Under the pieces are notes generated by a model. The model did no database searches. It saw nothing but the letters and a program-made list of their open reading frames with translations, and was not told the DNA's origin. This document shows, one piece after another, positions 58,522-64,000 of a stretch of 64,000 nucleotides of DNA (its first letter is position 1; the number at the start of each line of letters is the position of its first letter). The stretch is from Symbiodinium natans (lineage: Eukaryota; Sar; Dinophyceae; Suessiales; Symbiodiniaceae): positions 51,079-115,078 of the forward strand of contig CAJNDS010000552.1 in assembly GCA_905221605.1 (NCBI GenBank). The letters run 5' to 3'. The position numbers were made by a program, and so were the translations under genes.

Positions 58522-61337
58522 CTACCCGCTCTGCGGGTGAGGTCCGACTACTGCGGCTTCCAGCACAGAGCACGGGGCTGTGGCGACGCTTGGCTTAGAA
58601 CAGCTGAAGCTCCAAACCCCAAACTCCCTGCCCCCCCCCCCCAAACCCCATTTTCAGGGCTGCGGGGACCGAAGAGCAGGTTTCAGTAGGCATATACCTA
58701 ATGCAACCTGAGTGCCCTTTAGGACTGGATGACCTTTGATATGTGCGAAGCAGGGGTCTACCTACCTGGAGGTCCGTATGCAGAAGGGTTGAATCAACTA
58801 ACCCCTTTCCCTTTCAGATTAAACGCCCCCTACTCTCGAGCATTAACCATGAGAGTTCCAGTATAGTGTATGGCAAATATTCAATATTAGGGGGAGGGAT
58901 TGTGGCTCAGGACCCGTGACAGTGCCACAGCTCCGGATCGGAAATCCTGACTCTAGTTACTTGCTTCTTGTTCTCCTGTAGCTGCTGTGACCTATGAGTA
59001 TATAGGGGCTTCCGAAACTTGGGGTACCCTATATATTGGGGTCCATATTCTAAGGGAATCCTTCCCATTAAAGGGTTGATTATTTGCGTAAACTCCCATA
59101 TGGTTCAGGGTTTAAGGCGTACGGACGGGTTTTATTGCTTGAGGGTTCTCCGCCCAGGAGTATCCATGGCCAGACCGCCGGCAACCAAGATTTTCAGGAA
59201 CTGCCCCCAGAGTTGAGGTAAGAAGAAGATGCCGCACCCCCAAAGCCCAATTCCCTGAAGCCTCTAAAATCTAGAAATTTAGAAATTTATATTCTAACTA
59301 CTAGATTACTAGATTAGTAAGATCCGGAAAGCCCGGAGCCCACACAAAGCCAAAGAAGACCTGGAGTCCACAAAAAGCCAAGCAAAGCCTGAACCCCTTA
59401 ACGCCCCTTGAAGGCCCCAAGCCCTAAACCCTAAACCCTAAACCCTAAACCCGGTAAAAGCTCGGTAAATACCTCTGGAGCCTGGCATTCGGAGTTGTCC
59501 AGCCGAGGTTGAGGATGGCCGCGCCGACCTCAGGGTTCATCCCCATAATAGGATTTGGGTTCAGGGTTTAGGGTTTAGGGTTTAGGGTTTAGGGTTTAGG
59601 GTTTAGGGTTTAGGGTTTAGGGTTTAGGGTTTGGGGTTTGGGGTTTGGGGTTTAGGGTTGGCTTCAAAGTACACAGCAACTCCCTCCCCGAAAGCCTTCT
59701 GAGCCCTGGCTAGAGTGCTTGGAGATGGGAATCGATCGGATCAACTGGAAACTCGGTAACGGACCCAGATCTCAGGTGGGCGCAAGGCTGAGGATGAATC
59801 CTCCTACACCTACGAGGAGAGCCCTTCGACCAGCACAAGTCCACAAACGTGGACCTATGGAGTGCCAAGCTGTTCTCTCTTGCCCTTGTTTCCTCAACCC
59901 TGGTTCCGAAATCCTATATCACCTATAAATTTCCGGATAAAAGTACTAAACATTCTTGCTAGGACCTGGGAGTTACGTAGGGCCTTGGAGCCTCCGGGCT
60001 CGGATCGGTATGTGCAGCCAAGGCTTCAGTGACCCAGGGAGTTCGACTCCTCGGCAGCGTGAGGAGGAGGAGAGCCTCAGCGAGGCTGGCTCCTGCCCTT
60101 TCGAGGGGTGCACACCACATGCGGCGTGACATGCACGCCTGCAAATTCCCTCTCCCGCCGATCCATTCCCGAATGCCTTCGCCGAAACCTTCCTCCCCCC
60201 CAACGCCTGGGCCCCAAATCCAGGGCCTGAGAACATCTCGCGGAGCCTGAGGGCTCGGAGTAAGTAAATATGCTCTTCCCCAACCTGAGAACCCGAACGA
60301 CAGAGGGAGCCGGAATTGAGCCCTTCATACGTCGCAACCTCCAACCCTTCAACTTAAACCCCAAGCAACCCAACCCAAAGCCCCTCAAACCCCAAAACCA
60401 CTAGCTACAACCGGCAACCTCGCGATGGTGCAGGATGCAAGCAGTGTCCAGCTTAGACTACGTTTCGTTATCTTCTGTATAGGTTAGGGGAGCTAGGGGC
60501 TTGAAAGGGAAGAATCAAGCCATTTTTGTTGCTGGTGGGGCAGCCGCTCAAGCATCGAGTCTTTGCGCCTCATGTGCATTGCGGAGCATGCTGCTTTAGT
60601 GCCTTCGCTAACTTCTGGCTTGTCTCCATCGTGCTTCACTCTGAGGTGAGCAAGACCTGGTTGTTGCGCTGGAAGACATCGCGGCCCCAGCATGTTTACA
60701 AAGCTGTTCATCACAAAGTGTCGAAACAAACATCACTTGGATCACAGGCAACGTATCCTCAAAAGAATCGGAGTGTGGGGTCTTTAGCCTCCCTGGGTCC
60801 GACGTTCGCGGATGCTCTGCAGTCTGCAGTGCACACACCACGATGTCAATGCCGGTTGTTGCTGAGCCAGCATACCGCGACCTAAACTTCAACCCTGGTG
60901 AAGACGTCGTAGCATTGCAGGAGTCCTCTTCCGGTTCCAGCTCAGGGCGGAGGTGGGAAGGGTACATGACGTGACACTCCAGTCATGGGTTAATGATTGA
61001 TTTCGATACGTTGAAAGCTTGTGGGCTGCTTGGGACTCTTGGGACACATATTGCGTCAAAGCTGTGCTGTCAGGCCAAGGCGTACGGAACAGCCGCGAAT
61101 TTTAGAGACTGAGTGAGCTGCAAAGCGTGACGCCTGAAAAAGTCGATGGGTTCCAGCCATGCACTTGAAGCACTTTAACTTGTCTAATCCTGTGCTTCAG
61201 AACCTATCCCCTGGCGATCCCTGGCGTGTAAAATCCTGTCAAGTATCCATCGTACAAATCTGAAGGCCTTCGAGATCTGCCCCGCAGTGCCATGAGAAGT
61301 TGTAGACTTCGGAGCTGAGCTCCAAATGACTTACTCT
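58522..61337. other. 2.8 kb with no assignable gene
   Basis: Contains a decayed inverted-repeat element (about 58998-59104), a CCCTAAA tract at about 59415-59452 and a TTTAGGG array at 59561-59658 with TTTGGGG variants. Short open frames near 59719-59928 and 60526-60885 lack recognisable domains. Confidence 0.4.
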
Positions 61338-61404
61338 TAGGGTTTAGGGTTTAGGGTTTAGGGTTTAGGGTTTAGGGTTTAGGGTTTAGGGTTTAGGGTT
61401 TAGG
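61338..61404. repeat. TTTAGGG array
   Basis: About nine perfect TTTAGGG units with sharp boundaries to unique DNA on both sides. Confidence 0.95.
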
Positions 61405-62072
61405 GCTCCCCAACACTTCTTGTGACAGTCTCGTTGTAGTAGTTGCGAACCATGGTACGTACTTAAGAGCAGAAGCTATTTATTCAGCACGCCCTTGTGC
61501 AAGTGGTTGAACGCGTTCTTCGACAGCGCACTTCTTTGAAGGACATATTTGATATTGATATGCTGCAGAATTAGTGATGGTTGCTTTGCTCGGACTTCTC
61601 ATTGTTGTGTGGTCTTTGTAGATCTGCAGTTTGATGGGGTCTAGTCAAACCTCTCTCGACCTTTCGCATACCGTGAACCCCAGGGGTTGCGATGGATGTG
61701 TTTGCTGCAAGAGACACCTTGGCTGGCAGGGCATGCAGGGCATGAAGATGAGTGCTACAGGAATTCTGCATGTTTGTGCTTTCAGTGGTTCTTTGCACAT
61801 ATTGCTAAGGTAACATCCTGGCGTAGATTGCTCCTAGGCGACTGGTATGCCTTGGTGCAGGCTTGGAGCCCTTTAAATCTATTTCAACTTGTCTATGTAC
61901 CGGGCAAGGGGCAGGCGGCCCTTGAAATCAAGAAACAAGGGCCTGGAAGGGGCCCAGACTCCCGGTTTGGAATCGAAAAGGTGCGTCTGGGCCAGATACG
62001 GATGTCAGGCATCGAACCGGAACCGGACGACTGTTTACCCAGCCCGCCGCGGAGGCCATGTCGGTGCTAAAC

Positions 62073-62252
62073 TCAGGGCTCCGAGAAGAGGTCAGCAAAG
62101 ATGGCCCGCATGGTGACATCCACCGGGAGGGTGTTCTTCCATCTGCGACGAATAGCTCGATCTTTGGAGCGGCCACCAACAACTGCGGCGTTGCCGCCCT
62201 CACCGACGCCGATTGCGCGCGCCAGACGGTGGGCGCCAATCTCGTTGCAGAT
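62073..62252 (-). CDS. Probable 3'-terminal exon, uncharacterised
   Basis: A minus-strand frame of about 60 codons ends in TGA at 62073-62075 and begins after a possible acceptor TTGAAG. The peptide has clear protein-like character: helix-forming residues, a Gly-rich turn near GVGEGGNAA, a basic stretch RAIRRRWK and a hydrophobic end. Base composition at codon third positions is GC-rich and contrasts with the AT-richer DNA upstream, which fits an exon/intron border. No family is recognised and the upstream exons are not identified. Confidence 0.35.
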   Translation of the reverse strand: MCNEIGAHRLARAIGVGEGGNAAVVGGRSKDRAIRRRWKNTLPVDVTMRAIFADLFSEP

Positions 62253-62269
62253 CTTCAATATCCAAAATG

Positions 62270-63290
62270 ATGAACCAGTAATGAACCATAATTTCGGATG
62301 ACCAAAACACCAATTCAGCAAAATTTCGAGGCTCGAATACAAGATTGAAGGGAAAGAAGACTTATGTCCAATCCATCTGATTCAATATTGGGAAAACTGG
62401 CGATAAAGACGAACGCGAGGTAAAAGATTGCCAGCGAGTAGTGAAAAATCATAAATGTGGCCGGTTGACGGCAACAAGCCAAATGCCCACGTATTTATAA
62501 TATATATATATATATCTCTCTCTCTCTCTTCAAAAGCTCTCTCTCTCTCTTCAAAAGAAAAACTTGTCTCTAGATACGCGAGGTAAATCATTCATTCTTT
62601 TCATGAATGAATTTCTTAATATTTCTCTACGTATCGCCAATGAAGAGCTGGACCATCCGAAAAAATTAGAGAATATGAGATACTGATAGAAAGTCGTGAT
62701 TTCGTTGACCTATCAAATTTATGGAAGATGTTGTCATATTCTTGACTTAGATCTTCAAAAATTGTTAGGTTCCGAGTTCGTATCCTCCCATCATTTCGAA
62801 AGTAATGGGTTTGAAATCTAATTGTTGAACTTGAGAAGCTTCGTGGGTGCTCCTATCTTTATGTTTCATCTCCATAGAATCCCGTGCGACCGCCCTTATT
62901 TCCGTGGTCGTACTCCCGGCGGAAGAAATGACAAAAATGAGATTAAAACGAAATCGAGAGCGAGTTGTGAATCTCCACGCCAATGACTTTGACGCAGAAG
63001 AGGAGTCCTCATAAGAAGAACGTCAGTTGGTCGGCGCCTAGGATCGTGGGAACGTCAATCCCGGGTTCAAGAATGTGTCGCATGTCCGCTTGGTGAACCA
63101 TAGAAATTTCTTCCTTTTATGGCAATTTCGTAGAATGTTGATCTGCTGGACGTAAATGTGGAGAAACGATATATCATTTGATTCTTGTCATCCATGAGGT
63201 TATTATTGATCCATGAAATGATCCATAGGATGAAAGAACGTTTTGATTCATTTCAAGAACTGATATTTTAGAAAAAGACGTGCGAACCTG
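62270..63290. other. AT-richer segment of different character
   Basis: About 1 kb without telomere-like repeats and clearly richer in A and T than most neighbouring unique DNA. A TA and CT microsatellite lies near 62497-62560. It may be intron sequence of the minus-strand gene or an insertion of foreign or organellar origin; I could not identify it. Confidence 0.35.
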
Positions 63291-63960
63291 GGTTTAGGGT
63301 TTAGGGTGGGGAAGTCTGGGGTTTTAAGGCTGCAGAGCGGTTTTGAGTCTTTGCAATTTGAGGACGCTACCGAACTTGTGAGGTTTTGGGGTTTCATAGG
63401 TTTTGGGGTGTTAGAGCTTAGTTTTTTGGGCCTTTCAGGATGCGTAGGGCTTGCGAGTCAAGGTGTTGAGGATGCTAAGGGTTGTAAGGTTCATTGGGCT
63501 TTGCATAGGGCTTTGGAGTTCCGGTTTCACTAGGCATATATATATATATATATATATATGTTTTTGTCTGTGTGTGTGTGTGTGGGGGGGGGGGGTCGGG
63601 AGGGAGGGGTTTAGGGTTGAGGCTGAGGGTTTACTAAAATCCGAAGGTTTTGGGGCGGGGGGTGAAAGTTCGGCTTTTGCAGGTAGGGGCTTTTAGGGCT
63701 CCGAGGTTGAAATCGTAAGGAGGGATTAGGGTTTAGGGTTTAGAGTTTAGGGTTTGGGGTTTAGGGTTTAGGGTTTGGGGTTTAGGGTTTCAAGCCGCCC
63801 TGTAGCCCTCAAGCCCTCGAAAAGCTGCCCTGGGCCAGCTCCTCCAGCAGTGAGTCCTCCAGCGACTCCTCCAGTGACGAGGCCGTGGACTTAGACCCCA
63901 TCGGCCTAGAGGCGCGGCTTCTTTTTCTTTTAAGGGTTTTGGGCTTGTTGTTTCGCTTTT

Positions 63961-63999
<39 letters not shown>

Positions 64000-64000
64000 G
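63291..64000. repeat. TTTAGGG-type tracts, microsatellites and terminal poly-T/poly-G
   Basis: Degenerate TTTAGGG tracts lie near 63291-63308, 63600-63620 and 63727-63790. A TA run at about 63536-63560 is followed by TG and G runs. The window ends in about 14 T and then 30 G, which may be a sequencing or assembly limit. Confidence 0.85.

Noticed and set aside
63971-64000. Terminal poly-G as a biological boundary
   Set aside because: It lies at the window edge after a T run and may be cut or a sequencing artefact; nothing supports a functional end.

Overview
This is eukaryotic nuclear DNA, most likely from a dinoflagellate (Symbiodiniaceae-like). Three things in the sequence suggest this. About fifty tracts of the TTTAGGG/CCCTAAA telomere-type heptamer are scattered through the window in both orientations. 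Several short stretches resemble the 3' end of the dinoflagellate spliced leader. There are no bacterial-style operons. A run of exactly 100 N (38630-38729) shows this is a scaffolded assembly. The organism call is an inference; no rRNA, tRNA or diagnostic host gene was found to confirm it.

The best-supported object is a complete, young LTR retroelement at 9414-18259, reading on the minus strand. It has two 288-bp LTRs differing at one base, a 5-bp target duplication (TAGGG) inside a TTTAGGG tract, a copia-type half-tRNA primer-binding site abutting the 5' LTR, and a purine tract abutting the 3' LTR. Between them is one 2610-codon ORF with a WW domain, an S1-like domain, a SAM-like helical region and six CCCH zinc fingers. 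No protease, integrase, reverse transcriptase or RNase H motif was seen. It looks like a non-autonomous copia-type element carrying a giant Gag-like or captured RNA-binding protein. Its LTR contains a spliced-leader-like stretch.

Layout. 1-9413: sparse sequence with telomere-like tracts, one ATG-less ORF (7171-7668) and a 106-bp inverted-repeat element (8041-8146). 9414-18259: the retroelement. 18260-33600: dense mosaic of telomere-like tracts, microsatellites and small elements, including a 101-bp MITE-like element at 32242-32342 and a hairpin repeat near 22.7 kb. 33984-35078: an intronless multi-pass membrane protein gene, the best host gene. 35079-42719: mostly unassigned DNA, the assembly gap and microsatellites. 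42720-49733: a four-unit tandem segmental array with alternating unit types, plus a diverged remnant at 50326-50420. 51562-52347: a plausible three-exon gene fragment. 54957-58521: a satellite-rich island bounded by inverted copies of a GATC/A-tract repeat. 58522-64000: unassigned sequence, one probable terminal exon (62073-62252, minus) and an AT-richer segment.

The telomere-like tracts are absent from the retroelement interior, the membrane-protein gene and the body of the tandem array. They therefore outline the parts of the window that look functional or recently duplicated.
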